From contig NZ_AUFZ01000022.1 in the NCBI RefSeq assembly GCF_000426765.1, positions 62,001 to 126,000 on the forward strand: a DNA stretch of 64,000 nt. Reading direction: 5' to 3'. Below are positions 1-8,849 of the stretch, in pieces. The notes beneath the pieces are model-generated. The model made no database searches and was not told the origin of the DNA. It worked only from the letters and a program-made list of their open reading frames with translations. Made by a program: the position numbers and the translations under genes. How positions within the stretch are numbered: the stretch's first letter is position 1; each line of letters starts with the position of its first letter. The DNA comes from Vibrio litoralis DSM 17657 (lineage in GTDB: Bacteria; Pseudomonadota; Gammaproteobacteria; Enterobacterales; Vibrionaceae).

Positions 1-45
1 GGTGACGTTAAATTAGTTAAACTACGGATAACTCGTTGCCACAAT

Positions 46-513
46 TCAATAATGGCTTTCCACTGACGTGGCATTTTGCTTGATGGTTTTTGTCACGATA
101 TAGGTAAAATAACGCTCAATTCCAAGATCGGAATCAAGCCATAAGTCCATTAAACGTTGGTATTGATCAATATCTTGCGCCTGTACCTTGATGATGTAGT
201 CAACCCCACCGCCAGTGGCATAGCAATCTGTGACTTCTGGGGTTTCACACATTAATGATTCAAATAGTTTAAACGCTCTCGAATGATGCTCTTTTAAAGA
301 AACTTCTACCAAAACCGAGGTTCGTTTTAATATCTGATTGATGTTTACTCTAGCGCCATAACCTTCAATAATACCGGCTTTTTCAAGCTTTTTAACTCGC
401 TCCCAACATGGGCTAACGGATAAATGAATTTCATCCGCTAATTGCGATTTAGTAATGCGCCCATTTTCCTGCAAGATTTGCAGTATTTTCATATCATATT
501 GATCAAGCTGCAT
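46..513 (-). CDS. Lrp/AsnC-family transcriptional regulator, DoeX-like
   Basis: A 155-residue protein with the standard Lrp/AsnC plan: an N-terminal helix-turn-helix (about residues 5-60, including LQENGRITKSQLADEIHLSV) followed by a RAM ligand-binding/oligomerisation domain. Length is normal for the family. The ATG at 513 is preferred over the GTG one codon upstream because a GGAGG lies four bases before it. It lies 46 bases downstream of the doeA-like gene on the same strand. In Halomonas the ectoine-degradation genes doeA and doeB are accompanied by an Lrp-type regulator, DoeX, so by context this is probably the local regulator of ectoine or diaminobutyrate catabolism. The family assignment is firm; the DoeX role is inferred. 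Confidence 0.85.
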   Translation of the reverse strand: MQLDQYDMKILQILQENGRITKSQLADEIHLSVSPCWERVKKLEKAGIIEGYGARVNINQILKRTSVLVEVSLKEHHSRAFKLFESLMCETPEVTDCYATGGGVDYIIKVQAQDIDQYQRLMDLWLDSDLGIERYFTYIVTKTIKQNATSVESHY

Positions 514-559
514 CACACCTCCAGCCTATTAAATACTTCCATTCCTAGTGCTTTAAATT

Positions 560-1747
560 CTAGTGCTTAATAAACAGGTGACGCGGATAGTCACACAAAG
601 CTTGAGCACCAAATGATGTAATCACAATACTTTCGGTGGTTTCCAATCCCCAACTATCAAACCAAAGGCCGGGCATCAAATGAAACGTCATGCCTTCTTG
701 CAATACCGTTTGATCACCACTGCGTAAGCTCATAGTGCGCTCCCCCCAATCAGGCGGATAACTCAACCCAATCGGATAACCACAACGAGCCCCCGCTCTA
801 TCAAACCCTGCTTTATCTAAGATGGTTTGCAGTACATTGGCTACATCGGCACAAGTATTCCCGGGTTTCGCAACATCCATCGCCGCTTCTAACGCAATAG
901 TTAACGCTTCATCGGCACGTTTAAACTCATCGTCTGGCTCACCTAAAAATATCGTTCGGGATAATGGGCAATGGTAGCGACGATGCACGCCAGCCATTTC
1001 AATAAAGGTTCCTTCCCCCTTATTAAAAGGCTGATCATCCCATGTTAAGTGTGGCGCTGAAGCATCTGCACCAGAAGGTAGCATAGGCACAATCGAAGCG
1101 TAGTCACCAAAGTGTCCTTCATAACCTAATACCGCCTGGCGATTGATCTCCGCAACCAAGTGATGCTTTGGTAATCCAGGTTCAATCATGTCAAAGGCAA
1201 CCCTGTGCATGTTTTCAACGATACGAGCAGCATAATACATGTACAGTAACTCTTGCTCAGATTTCACCGCACGGCACCAGTTAACCAAGCCTGTTGCATC
1301 TAATAATTGAGCATTCGGTAAGCTATCTCTCAGCCACTCAAATGCTGTGGCGCTAAAGTAGTAGTTATCTTTTTCGACGCCAATACGTCCTCTATCCCAT
1401 AATTTAGGTGCAAGAACAGCTTTAACTAGATATTCCATCGGGTGTAATTGAGGGTTCATTACATAATAGTCGGGATAATAAAAGACGCTTTCGGCTGCCA
1501 TATAGACAGTTCGAAATGCTCCGTTAGCATCTAAATATCGACCAAACCAAATGGGCTCACCGCTGGTCGATACCACAACACACTGAGGGACATAGAAAGA
1601 CCAACCATCATAGCCGGTTAACCATGCCATATTGGAAGGATCATGAATGATTAATAAATCCAACTCATTCTCTTCCATTGACTGACGGACTTTAAGTAAG
1701 CGTTGTTGATATTCTTCCAACGAAAACTTAAATACAACTCGTTGCAT
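560..1747 (-). CDS. doeA: Ectoine hydrolase-like M24-fold protein (DoeA)
   Basis: Creatinase/prolidase-fold protein of 395 residues: an N-terminal creatinase-type domain and a C-terminal pita-bread (M24) domain. DoeA opens the ectoine ring to N-acetyl-diaminobutyrate in the cytoplasm, the first step in using ectoine as carbon and nitrogen source. The stretch FIEMAGVHRRYHCPLSRT occupies the place where M24 metallopeptidases carry metal-binding aspartates; here Glu and Cys stand there, as in non-metallo members such as creatinase and DoeA, arguing against a true aminopeptidase. The start at 1747 is chosen because AGAGGA ends six bases before it; a longer reading from 1810 has no such site. It is followed by an Lrp-type regulator. 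An alternative is another Xaa-Pro dipeptidase-like hydrolase. Confidence 0.7.
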   Translation of the reverse strand: MQRVVFKFSLEEYQQRLLKVRQSMEENELDLLIIHDPSNMAWLTGYDGWSFYVPQCVVVSTSGEPIWFGRYLDANGAFRTVYMAAESVFYYPDYYVMNPQLHPMEYLVKAVLAPKLWDRGRIGVEKDNYYFSATAFEWLRDSLPNAQLLDATGLVNWCRAVKSEQELLYMYYAARIVENMHRVAFDMIEPGLPKHHLVAEINRQAVLGYEGHFGDYASIVPMLPSGADASAPHLTWDDQPFNKGEGTFIEMAGVHRRYHCPLSRTIFLGEPDDEFKRADEALTIALEAAMDVAKPGNTCADVANVLQTILDKAGFDRAGARCGYPIGLSYPPDWGERTMSLRSGDQTVLQEGMTFHLMPGLWFDSWGLETTESIVITSFGAQALCDYPRHLFIKH

Positions 1748-2193
1748 ATCCATTCCTCTTTGATAAAAAGCAGCGTCTGATTTGCAATATAAAAATCGCA
1801 ATCCCATCATTTAAAATTCAGAGATCGATTACTGATTATTAGGGTCTGTCTACCTGACCCTAGTACCAATCCAAATTAGTAGATATTCAAACTTATATTT
1901 TGATGAATTAAGCAACTATCGAGCCATTTTTTAAAATGATATTAAGAAGCGATTAGTGATGGCTGATTGCTTAACTCTAGGTTTTGAAATTAAGACTGAT
2001 TACGACTGATTTCGATTGGTCTATCCCTGCCTGATGCAGGTTAAAAAAGGTTGAATAATAAAACCGTCATAATTTTAGTATGGTTCAGGGAATGGAATTT
2101 GCACAAAAAATGTATTTCTAAAAAAAACAGACACGCGATGTGTCTGTTTTTAGGTAGGTTTCTATCAATTTTTATAATGCTGAAATTTTAAAA
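1748..2193. other. Intergenic region between doeA and iutA
   Basis: About 450 bases without a supported gene. The left part must hold the doeA promoter, but no clear -35/-10 pair or regulator site was recognised. The right end carries the iutA terminator hairpin at 2124-2150. Nothing else was seen. Confidence 0.5.
2124..2150 (-). terminator. Rho-independent terminator of iutA
   Basis: An 11-base-pair stem (AAAACAGACAC pairing with GTGTCTGTTTT) around a five-base loop, with A/T runs on both sides. It lies about 44 bases beyond the iutA stop codon and could work in both directions. Confidence 0.8.
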
Positions 2194-4416
2194 TTAGTAC
2201 TTAACCTGATAACTCAGCATATAAGTACGGCCTTGGCCTTTGTAATCAAATACCGAGGCTGGACCGTAATATGGAGAATAGAAGCCTTGCGCTCTTTGCC
2301 CCCACACTGTGGTGTAATCTTCATCAAACAAGTTTTGAATACCAAAACCTAGGCTCCCCACGGGAAGGTTAACCGAAGTCGTTAAGTCAACTGTCGTATA
2401 CCCATCCAACTCCCCGTCAAAATCATCCGTTAAGTCAAACATGGTATTACTTTGCAATCTTGCCGCGAAAGTATCGTCATACCAACCTAACCATGCACTT
2501 GCTTTTGATGCACTAGCATAGTTAACCGATGTTTTAACCCAGTCATTATTACTGTCTTTTTCTTCAGTACGCACTACATGACCAGAACCACCGATTTGTA
2601 GATTGCTTGTTACCCAATAATTCAATTCAGTTTCTAAGCCATAAACACGCTTATCAGAATCTTCAACGGTAACCGAAAGGTTTGAACTGCTGTTCGAAAT
2701 CACTTTATCTGATAACGAAATATATGCGGCAGTCTGAATGCTTAATTCACCAATTTGGTTACGCATACCCACTTCAAAACTGTTAGTCGTCATGCCTTCA
2801 AGTTCTGTATCAGACACATTGATGCTATCGACTAAAGTTAAATGGCCATTAGCTTGTGGCTGATAAGTACCATAACCGTAATATTTTGCAGGATCTGCTA
2901 AATCAAAGCCTTGAGAAAAGTTCGCCCACACTTGGTTAGCTTGGTTAATGTTGTAAATGGTTCCTAAGTTAAATAAACCAACGTTATAATCTGTGCTGCC
3001 GCCATCAATACTATCAGCAGAAGTTGCTTGCCCTAAAGCGATCGCCGTTTGAGCTTTTCCAGCAACAAAGTCATCAATCGTATTGTTGATGTATTGGTAA
3101 CGGTACCCCCCCTGAACTGACCAATCATCGGTAATATTAAACTCAGCTTGAATAAAACCAGCAATCGAGGCGACTTCAGTTCCAGGGTAACGACCAATAG
3201 TCGCATAACTATTATTGACTAGCCCACCAGTAGCAGCACCAGTAACGGGGTCAAAAATAGTTTGGCTGCTATCTAATGAATCAATATAACCATCAACACC
3301 ATATGTTAGGTTAAAGCGGCCAAAGTCTTTTAATAACGCCATACGCAAGCTGACTACTTCTGTATCTTGCTCAGAGGCCGCAAGGTAAGAACCGTAGATG
3401 AAAGGAATGAATGACATATTCTCTTTACGGTAAGAAGCTTGCACCATTAACTGATGATTCAAGAAGTCCGTGTTCAAATAATTAAGATTCAGCATGTAAC
3501 GTTCAGTTCCGCCTTGCTGATCTGATTCGAACCCTTTGCGAACTTCAACCTGACTAGGATCGGCTAAAGCGGCAAAATTCTGACCATAATAGATACCGTA
3601 AGGGCTATCTTGTTGACTATCATAATATTGGGCAAGAATAGAAAGTGTTTGAGTATCGGTTAAATTAATCTCACCAGAAGCCATCAAGTCTAAGGTCGTG
3701 TTGTACTGCAACGAACCTTGAGTAGTGTCAGGCACAATAATGTCGCCATTGCCATCGTATTTACCACCGCCATCATGATATACAGCAGAAATTCGACCAC
3801 GGGCTTTCTCATTACCACCACTGATCGATTGGGCAATTTTTCCATCATAATCATCACTGTTATTAAAGCCTGAGCCACCACTTAGATAAGTTTCACCATG
3901 TAAACCTTCTTGTGTTGCTTTCTTAGTGACAATATTGATTACACCACCGGTTGCCCCTGCCCCGTAAACGGATGTCGCACCTGAAAGCACTTCAATGCGT
4001 TCAATATTAAATGGGTCAATAGAATCAAATTGGCGGCTGATCGAACGAGATGAATTTAGTGATACGCCATCAATCATTACCAAAGCAGAACGACCGCGTA
4101 GGTTTTGCCCATAGTTGGTACGTCCTTGGCTGCCCACATCCAATGAAGGAATAGTGGCCGCTAGAATATCGCCTAGACTCTTACCATTACGTGCTTCTTG
4201 TTCAATACGCTCTTGGTCTACATACCAAACCGTACCCGGAATATCACTAATACTTTTTGGCGCAGTACTTGCCACTACTACCACGGTATCCAATGATGTG
4301 GTTTTCTCTTCGGCCTGAACGGAAAAGTTTGAAACTCCTGCTAACGCTAAAGCCAAGCTGACAGGTGCTAATTTTTTTGGTGGCAAGTTGAGTCCTTTTA
4401 ACGTGTTGATTTCCAT
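2194..4416 (-). CDS. iutA: TonB-dependent ferric aerobactin receptor, IutA type
   Basis: A 740-residue outer-membrane receptor: signal peptide ending near SVQA, a TonB box (DTVVVVAS), plug domain (about 60-170) and a 22-strand barrel ending in an aromatic/charged residue pair (QVKY). Several stretches match remembered E. coli IutA closely, for example IPSLDVGSQGRTNYG in the plug, DSIDPFNIERIEVLSGAT, and the C-terminal DYTTVWGQRAQGFYSPYYG. This supports aerobactin, rather than ferrichrome, as the ligand. No aerobactin synthesis genes are in the window, so it may serve xenosiderophore uptake. A fhuCDB-type importer lies just upstream on the same strand, 276 bases away, and a Fur-like site lies in that gap. 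Confidence 0.9.
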   Translation of the reverse strand: MEINTLKGLNLPPKKLAPVSLALALAGVSNFSVQAEEKTTSLDTVVVVASTAPKSISDIPGTVWYVDQERIEQEARNGKSLGDILAATIPSLDVGSQGRTNYGQNLRGRSALVMIDGVSLNSSRSISRQFDSIDPFNIERIEVLSGATSVYGAGATGGVINIVTKKATQEGLHGETYLSGGSGFNNSDDYDGKIAQSISGGNEKARGRISAVYHDGGGKYDGNGDIIVPDTTQGSLQYNTTLDLMASGEINLTDTQTLSILAQYYDSQQDSPYGIYYGQNFAALADPSQVEVRKGFESDQQGGTERYMLNLNYLNTDFLNHQLMVQASYRKENMSFIPFIYGSYLAASEQDTEVVSLRMALLKDFGRFNLTYGVDGYIDSLDSSQTIFDPVTGAATGGLVNNSYATIGRYPGTEVASIAGFIQAEFNITDDWSVQGGYRYQYINNTIDDFVAGKAQTAIALGQATSADSIDGGSTDYNVGLFNLGTIYNINQANQVWANFSQGFDLADPAKYYGYGTYQPQANGHLTLVDSINVSDTELEGMTTNSFEVGMRNQIGELSIQTAAYISLSDKVISNSSSNLSVTVEDSDKRVYGLETELNYWVTSNLQIGGSGHVVRTEEKDSNNDWVKTSVNYASASKASAWLGWYDDTFAARLQSNTMFDLTDDFDGELDGYTTVDLTTSVNLPVGSLGFGIQNLFDEDYTTVWGQRAQGFYSPYYGPASVFDYKGQGRTYMLSYQVKY

Positions 4417-4518
4417 TTAACTTCGTCTCTCTATACTGTTTTTATTAATAAATGCCCATTCATTCTTCTTAGCGATTAGCGCTATTGATAATCCATCACT
4501 TCAATAAAACACCATTAC

Positions 4519-4549
4519 TGATAATCGAAATATCAATGATAAGCATTCC
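4519..4549 (-). promoter_or_regulatory. Candidate Fur-binding region upstream of iutA
   Basis: Overlapping hexamers of the GATAAT kind are seen here: TGATAATCGAAATATCA followed by ATGATAAGCATT. The site is imperfect compared with the Fur consensus, but lies about 100 bases upstream of the iutA start, where an iron-regulated promoter is expected. Confidence 0.45.
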
Positions 4550-4692
4550 TATATTGAGTAATGGAAATCCCGCTATATTGACTCTATGGCCAACTTCATA
4601 CGGTGTTGTAGCTATCAATTGTTATAATTATCCATTATTCAAGCTACAGGTTTTGGTTGAATCTAAATGCTCAACCTTATTATTCCTACGAT

Positions 4693-6714
4693 TTAACTCT
4701 GCTTTCTTAACAAATAGATAAAGTAACCACCACCAATCAGTGATGCCAGTAAACCCGCGGGTACTTGCCAAGGAAACCAAATATTTCGTCCTAACCAATC
4801 TGCTAGTAGCATGATGTTACTACCTATCACGCAGGACAAGAGCATTTGATGTCGTGCGCTATATTGCCCCATTGATTTAGCCATATGCGGTGCCAATAAA
4901 CCGACAAAACTAAGCGGCCCCACAACGATCACTGCCAACGCAGTAAGCATTGAGGCAAACAACATCAAACATTGTCGAACTCGATAGGTATTTAGCCCTA
5001 AAGCACTCGCGGTAATGTTGCCTAGCGCCATCAAATCTAGCCAGCGGTGGCAGGCAAATAATCCAGTCGCTAACAACACAGTACCAACGATCAAAAGTAA
5101 TGAATCTGACCACGCTACTAAATAAGTCGAGCCGGATAACCAAGCTAATAGGGCTTTCACTTGCTCGTTACCAGAGGCCAATGAAATTCGAATCAATGAA
5201 TCTAATAACGCGCTTAATGCCACACCCGTCAATAACATTTTTACTGGCGAAAGTTGGCTCTTACGGCTAAACCACCACACCATAAACATGATGAATAATG
5301 CCCCGCCACTGCCAAGTAATAACTGTTCAAAACGCGTCACCGAACCAAACAACAACACACCCAGTACTAAAGCAAAAGCAGCACCAGAACTAATACCAAT
5401 CACTTCCGGGCTAGACATTGGATTGCCGGTAATTCGTTGAATAATGCTGCCTGCTAGTGCTAATGCAGAACCAGCAAAAATCGCCACCAGCACTCTTGGA
5501 GATCGTAAATCTAATACGTTCGCAGAAAAATTGACTTGCCAACCTAATTGGCTTTGTCCTAAAAACAAAGACACAAAAGCGAGCAAGGCTAGAACGATGA
5601 CGGCAATAGCAAATACAGGCAAGAAACGCTGTTCAGAAAATTGAGGCTCGGAATCAGGTTGAAATTTTTGAGTGTTTGACCAACTTTTTTGATTTAACAG
5701 CCATAATAAACACGGCGCACCAATCAACGCGGTCACCGCACCTGTTGGTAATAATTCCCCAGCAATTCCAGCAAAGGGCATGACAATAAGATCAGTCAAT
5801 AACAGTAAAACCGCCCCTACTAACGTGCTAAGTAATAGTTGAAAAATCAATCTTCTCGCGCCAAGTAGGCGAGCCAAACTCGGAGCGACTAGGCCAATAA
5901 AACTAATAATACCCACTTCACTGACAATGCTAGAGGTTACAAATACTGCGATCACTAAAGCGGTAATTCTAAGTATTCCTACTTTTACGCCAATAGAAGA
6001 TGCAACATCCTCACCTAGTTGCAACACAGATAACGGACGTTGTATAACCAACAGCAACAGCAACGCAATGCCTAGTTGTGGCATCAAATTAACCACACCG
6101 CTCCAATCGGTTTGATCTAACGCACCTGCCCCCCAAATAAATAGCCCCGCAAGCTGCTGATCATTAAATAAGATCAACACCATATTGAGTGAACCCAAAA
6201 ACAATGTAACAACCATTCCGGCTAATACCATTTGTAATGGTGCAAACCCCTTTCTAGCTGTCAATAAAAACACCAAGGCGGTAGCCAGTAAGCCACCAAC
6301 AAAAGCAAACATCTTAGGTGTCATCCAGAACAGCGCGGTAAGTTCAGAGTGCCAAGCAGATAAAGGCAATAACATAGCAATCGCAACACCCAATTGAGCG
6401 CCAGATGCCACACCGAGCGTTGTCGGTGACGCTAGCGGATTCCTCAGTACAGTTTGCATCACCGAACCAGCCAAAGCCAGACCAGCACCACATAGCACTG
6501 CCATCACTAAACGAGGAAAATAGCTGTAGTGCAAAATCACTTGCTGATAACTATTTTGATCTGGGGAAAACAATGCTTGCCCTAACTGAGATAACGGCAA
6601 TGAATACGGCATACTAAAACGTAATAGTACGATAATCGCCACTATTACGGCTGCCGCAATAGTCCAATATTTCATAAAGCCTACTTTTGAAGGGCTTGCT
6701 ATGGCAACGTCCAT
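4693..6714 (-). CDS. fhuB: Fused siderophore ABC transporter permease, FhuB type
   Basis: A 673-residue inner-membrane permease made of two FecCD/BtuC-type halves in one chain (about residues 1-340 and 360-673), as in E. coli FhuB. Each half carries the characteristic glycine-rich helix region (LAGSVMQTVLRNPLASPTTL in the first, LAGSIIQRITGNPMSSPEVI in the second) and the cytoplasmic coupling loop (GLVAPSLAR; GLLAPHMAK). It would pass ferric hydroxamates such as aerobactin from FhuD into the cytoplasm, powered by FhuC. Its ATG overlaps the fhuD stop by one base (TAATG), so translation is coupled. In Vibrio vulnificus the related VatCDB system imports ferric aerobactin, a good model for this set next to iutA. 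Confidence 0.92.
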   Translation of the reverse strand: MDVAIASPSKVGFMKYWTIAAAVIVAIIVLLRFSMPYSLPLSQLGQALFSPDQNSYQQVILHYSYFPRLVMAVLCGAGLALAGSVMQTVLRNPLASPTTLGVASGAQLGVAIAMLLPLSAWHSELTALFWMTPKMFAFVGGLLATALVFLLTARKGFAPLQMVLAGMVVTLFLGSLNMVLILFNDQQLAGLFIWGAGALDQTDWSGVVNLMPQLGIALLLLLVIQRPLSVLQLGEDVASSIGVKVGILRITALVIAVFVTSSIVSEVGIISFIGLVAPSLARLLGARRLIFQLLLSTLVGAVLLLLTDLIVMPFAGIAGELLPTGAVTALIGAPCLLWLLNQKSWSNTQKFQPDSEPQFSEQRFLPVFAIAVIVLALLAFVSLFLGQSQLGWQVNFSANVLDLRSPRVLVAIFAGSALALAGSIIQRITGNPMSSPEVIGISSGAAFALVLGVLLFGSVTRFEQLLLGSGGALFIMFMVWWFSRKSQLSPVKMLLTGVALSALLDSLIRISLASGNEQVKALLAWLSGSTYLVAWSDSLLLIVGTVLLATGLFACHRWLDLMALGNITASALGLNTYRVRQCLMLFASMLTALAVIVVGPLSFVGLLAPHMAKSMGQYSARHQMLLSCVIGSNIMLLADWLGRNIWFPWQVPAGLLASLIGGGYFIYLLRKQS

Positions 6715-7688
6715 TAATTCGCCTTGCTCTTCATCGCCGTATTCAAAACTTCAGTATCTTGTTTCTTTAATGAGGTGCTACCTGATTGAGTTAATTGTCT
6801 TGTCACCTCATCACTTAATTTTTGCGCAGCTAATAAGCCACCATAAGTCCAAACTGGCGGTAGCGCATGTACTCTTTGCTCACGAACAAACGCCATCACT
6901 TGCCAAATAGGATTATGGTTCAGCACTTTTCTCTCATCTTCCGTTAACGGCCCAAAATAGAATACTTCTGAGCTTTGAAGCGGTGCTAATTGCTGAATAG
7001 TGGCTGAACTAAACCCCCAATTATTACCTTGTTGTTGCCATGCATTGGTTAAACCCATTCGCTGGATCATTTCACCGGTTAGCGAATTTTCACCATGGAC
7101 TCGAATATGCTTTTCACCAATAAATCGAATAAATAACAACGGATTAATCGGCCTTTTTTGGGCCTGTGAAAATTGCTCTATTTGACGTTTATTCGCTTGT
7201 AATGTTTGATCAAATTTGGCAATAATTTGCTCAGCCTGTTCGGTACGGTGTAACACTTTACCCAAACTGCGTAGCTGAGATTTTGCATTTGCTATCGGCT
7301 GATGCGAATCGGTATAAACACTCATCACCATGGTCGGCGCAATTGAATTCAGCTTTTGATAAGCAGGGCTCATCTCTGCACTCATCAAAATCAAATCGGG
7401 TTTCATTTGAGCCAGTAGTTCTAAATTCGGCTCTCGTCTTGAGCCTACACTCACAACACTGTCTGGCAATTCAGGGCTAACAACCCAGGATTGATAACCT
7501 TTTACATCTGCAACCCCAGCCGGCGTAACCCCTAATGCTAAGAGTTGCTCAGCCATCACCCAATCTAAAGCCACTATTACACTTGGTACTGCTTTAAATT
7601 CAACACGACCTAATTCATGCTTAAAACTTTCAGCATGAACACTGAACGATGTCCATAATAGTAGGAATGAAACTAGCCACGCTTTCAT
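6714..7688 (-). CDS. fhuD: Periplasmic siderophore-binding protein, FhuD type
   Basis: A 324-residue class III substrate-binding protein with a signal peptide (MKAWLVSFLLLWTSFSVHAE) and the iron-siderophore binding fold. Motifs such as VALDWVMAEQLLALGVTPAG and SRREPNLELLAQMKPDLIL are typical of FhuD/FecB proteins. The ATG at 7688 was chosen because AAGGAAG lies five bases upstream and the signal peptide begins there; a longer open frame reaches back into fhuC. It is the second gene of a fhuC-fhuD-fhuB operon (22 bases after fhuC, one-base overlap with fhuB). Given the IutA-type receptor downstream, ferric aerobactin and related hydroxamates are the likely cargo. Confidence 0.9.
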   Translation of the reverse strand: MKAWLVSFLLLWTSFSVHAESFKHELGRVEFKAVPSVIVALDWVMAEQLLALGVTPAGVADVKGYQSWVVSPELPDSVVSVGSRREPNLELLAQMKPDLILMSAEMSPAYQKLNSIAPTMVMSVYTDSHQPIANAKSQLRSLGKVLHRTEQAEQIIAKFDQTLQANKRQIEQFSQAQKRPINPLLFIRFIGEKHIRVHGENSLTGEMIQRMGLTNAWQQQGNNWGFSSATIQQLAPLQSSEVFYFGPLTEDERKVLNHNPIWQVMAFVREQRVHALPPVWTYGGLLAAQKLSDEVTRQLTQSGSTSLKKQDTEVLNTAMKSKAN

Positions 7689-7710
7689 ACAAACTTCCTT
7701 TTTAGTGGTA

Positions 7711-8478
7711 TTAACGGATATAGCTGATCGAATGGCCCGTTTCAGGGTGAATAAACAAATCCAATGGAATCCCGTATATTTTCTGTAAAACATCTTGCTG
7801 CATTAACTCATCAGGCGCGCCACTGGCTAATACTTTTCCCGAATGTAACGCCACCATATGATCGCTGAATCTCGCCGCCATATTGATATCGTGAAGCACC
7901 ATAATCACCGTTAACCCCAGTTCTTGATTCAGCTCTCTAACTAACGCCAATAATTCATATTGATGCGCAACATCTAATGCCGACGTAGGTTCATCCAATA
8001 AAATGCATTCACTCTTCTGTGCCAGTAACATCGCCATCCAAGCACGTTGTCTTTCACCACCAGAAAGGGTCGCGACAAAACGGTTTTTCATATGGGTTAA
8101 CCCGACTTGCTCAATAGCTTGATCGATATACTCATCATCTTGAGCGCTATACCTACCAAATAATCCTTTCCACGGATAACGACCAAAACGCACCAGCTCT
8201 CGGACTTTTACACCATCGGTTAACGGGGGATGTTGCGGTAAATAGGCAACTTTAAGCGCAAACTCCTTAGCAGATAATTCAGACAATGGTTGCTCACCCA
8301 AAAGAATACTGCCCTGGCTGACTTGCTGTTGCCTTGCCAGCATCTTGATCAGTGTGGATTTACCACTACCATTATGGCCAAGCAAACTGGTGACCTTGCC
8401 CTTTTCAAAGCTTAAAGACGTCGGGCTCAAAATCGTCTTATCTTGAGCCTCAAACGTAACACCTTGTAATCGAAACAT
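7711..8478 (-). CDS. fhuC: Siderophore ABC transporter ATP-binding protein, FhuC type
   Basis: A 255-residue ATPase with Walker A (GHNGSGKST), signature (LSGGERQR), Walker B (CILLDEPTSALD) and the H-loop (VLHDINMAARF), all in the order and spacing of FhuC/FepC proteins. It energises uptake of ferric hydroxamate through FhuB. The ATG at 8478 fits the family N-terminus; an in-frame TTG at 8499 would add seven residues. It is first in the fhuCDB operon, and a strong Fur-box match lies about 40 bases upstream, so the operon is probably iron-repressed. Confidence 0.92.
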   Translation of the reverse strand: MFRLQGVTFEAQDKTILSPTSLSFEKGKVTSLLGHNGSGKSTLIKMLARQQQVSQGSILLGEQPLSELSAKEFALKVAYLPQHPPLTDGVKVRELVRFGRYPWKGLFGRYSAQDDEYIDQAIEQVGLTHMKNRFVATLSGGERQRAWMAMLLAQKSECILLDEPTSALDVAHQYELLALVRELNQELGLTVIMVLHDINMAARFSDHMVALHSGKVLASGAPDELMQQDVLQKIYGIPLDLFIHPETGHSISYIR

Positions 8479-8515
8479 ATCTTTAAGCTCACTAAGCAAA
8501 ACAAATTATGCAAAT

Positions 8516-8534
8516 AGTAATGATTATCATAACC
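8516..8534 (-). promoter_or_regulatory. Fur box upstream of fhuCDB
   Basis: AGTAATGATTATCATAACC matches 15 of 19 positions of the Fur consensus GATAATGATTATCATTATC, including an unbroken central 13 bases. It lies 38 bases upstream of the fhuC start, in promoter position. Regulation by iron is inferred from this match. Confidence 0.8.
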
Positions 8535-8729
8535 AGTATCAATAGCATATTTGCTTTATATTCATTTCGAAGGTTATTTTGTGGTGTTTTCAGTAGAGTT
8601 AACGATCAGAGGTAGGTCAATTAAATAGAGAGACACCAATAAAGGTGACACTGTCATCAATATGGCAAGTATTGTTCTGATATCTAAAATAAATCAGGTT
8701 ATTTACATTGTAAATTCGAAGGGACATTT

Positions 8730-8810
8730 ATGAGAGTTAGGCTTTTGAACCACAGCATAACTTTGCCGCGCAAGCTCTATATGATTGAAATAAATAAAGA
8801 TCTAGTCTAA
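8730..8810 (+). CDS. Possible small protein of 26 residues, function unknown
   Basis: A short frame reading MRVRLLNHSITLPRKLYM and eight further residues. It begins six bases after an AAGGGA ribosome-binding site and its stop lies inside a strong terminator hairpin (8792-8826), so the arrangement resembles a small transcript with its own terminator. It lies divergent from fhuC and convergent with benE. No family is recognised. It could instead be chance coding in the fhuC-benE gap; the ribosome-binding site and basic composition are the only direct support. Confidence 0.35.
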   Translation: MRVRLLNHSITLPRKLYMIEINKDLV

Positions 8811-8826
8811 AGCTAGATCTTTATTT
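8792..8826 (-). terminator. Terminator hairpin downstream of benE
   Basis: A 14-base-pair perfect stem (AAATAAAGATCTAG pairing with CTAGATCTTTATTT) around a seven-base loop. It lies 24 bases past the benE stop and is symmetrical enough to serve both benE and any transcript from the left. Confidence 0.8.
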
Positions 8827-8849
8827 TGAACTATAAACCTGATAACAGA

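Noticed and set aside
4485-4721. Plus-strand open frame of 78 codons between iutA and fhuB
   Set aside because: It covers the iutA promoter and the Fur-like site, runs into fhuB, and has no ribosome-binding site or family resemblance.
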